6,634 nucleotides of DNA from positions 584 to 7,217 of the forward strand of contig DBWK01000130.1 of the NCBI GenBank assembly GCA_002308875.1, given 5' to 3'. Numbering within the stretch: the first letter of the stretch is position 1; each line of letters begins with the position of its first letter. Source of the stretch: Treponema sp. UBA1240 (GTDB taxonomy: Bacteria; Spirochaetota; Spirochaetia; Treponematales; Treponemataceae). Below the pieces are notes generated by a model. That model saw nothing but the letters and a program-made list of their open reading frames with translations, had not been told where the DNA came from and did no database searches. A program made the position numbers and the translations under genes. This document shows, in pieces, positions 6,444-6,634 of this stretch.

Positions 6444-6634
6444 AATTCTATCTTAATCCAGTTTTCGGGCAGCTCTTTTTTTGTGTTGCCGGCAGTTTTT
6501 TTCCAAATTGCTGGTGCAATAACGATTTTTCCGGGGTTAGGGTTAAGATACGCTGCCCACCAGCTGAAAGAACTGTTCGGAATAATATTGTACGCACATT
6601 TACTCATAAGATACATATCCTGCCATGAATCTGC
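6440..6634 (-). CDS. GT11-family fucosyltransferase (alpha-1,2-fucosyltransferase type), C-terminal 64 residues
   Basis: The frame is open from the right window edge to TGA at 6442-6440; I translated it by hand. The visible part contains LMSKCAYNIIPNSSFSWWAA (residues 9-28 of the fragment) followed by a KIVIAPAIW strand (36-44) and a closing ELPENW (54-59). NSSFSWW with a following IAP-x-x-W is a hallmark of GT11 alpha-1,2-fucosyltransferases, which transfer fucose from GDP-fucose to galactose or related acceptors. The N-terminal part, including the GDP-fucose site HxRRxD, is outside the window. The stop overlaps the GT2 start by the ATGA arrangement, so the two are in one operon. Two A7 runs on the coding strand lie at 6476-6482 and 6496-6502. 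Some GT11 members use other acceptors, so the linkage is inferred from the family. Confidence 0.88.
   Translation of the reverse strand, partial: ADSWQDMYLMSKCAYNIIPNSSFSWWAAYLNPNPGKIVIAPAIWKKTAGNTKKELPENWIKIEL

Noticed and set aside
1..6634. CRISPR arrays, insertion sequences, long repeats or defence modules
   Set aside because: I saw no regularly spaced repeat, transposase motif, terminal inverted repeats or defence-type domain on either strand. All sizeable open frames are explained by RNA methylation, hydrolase or glycan functions.

Overview
The window is an ordinary-looking piece of a moderately AT-rich bacterial chromosome. It carries two housekeeping-type genes at the left and a cell-surface glycan cluster that fills the rest. 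The host is probably a spirochaete of the Treponema type. This is inferred from the general character of the NeuB-family protein, a tRNA gene without an encoded CCA, and the sparse use of Shine-Dalgarno sites. No single marker proves it, and a Firmicute or another AT-rich lineage remains possible.

Layout. Positions 1-854 (minus) hold the N-terminal 284 residues of a TrmA/RumA-family RNA uracil-5-methyltransferase, cut off by the left window edge. It is head to head, across 34 bp, with a plus-strand alpha/beta hydrolase of the monoacylglycerol lipase/lysophospholipase type (889-1818). The hydrolase converges, with 4 bp between stop codons, on a minus-strand NeuB-family sialic/nonulosonic acid synthase (1823-2917). 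Upstream of neuB on the same strand lies a tRNA-Phe(GAA) gene (2987-3059) with a near-consensus promoter (3071-3099) and a strong intrinsic terminator (2954-2987). From 3123 to the right edge, four minus-strand glycan genes follow one another closely. In transcription order these are the C-terminus of a GT11 fucosyltransferase (6634-6440, 5' part outside the window), a GT2 glycosyltransferase (6443-5661), a GT4 glycosyltransferase (5653-4535), and a polyprenyl-phosphate sugar-1-phosphate transferase (4517-3123).

How the genes fit together. The sugar-phosphate transferase would load the first sugar onto undecaprenyl phosphate at the inner membrane. The GT4, GT2 and GT11 enzymes would extend it, with fucose as a probable decoration. 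The NeuB-family enzyme would supply a nine-carbon acidic sugar for this or another surface glycan. No flippase, polymerase, CMP-sugar activating enzyme (neuA type) or epimerase (neuC type) lies in the window, so the full pathway cannot be read from it. The tRNA with its own promoter and terminator sits between neuB and the glycosyltransferases, so neuB is probably not simply the last gene of their operon.

No stretch longer than 300 bases lacks a gene. The largest gaps are 3060-3122, which holds the tRNA promoter, and 2918-2953, where I see no convincing promoter. I see no mobile element, CRISPR array or long repeat, and nothing that amounts to an undescribed system. The points worth a second look are local: overlapping divergent promoters with a nearly leaderless mRNA, a tRNA that abuts its terminator, the divergent NeuB, the fucosyltransferase, and two A-tracts.
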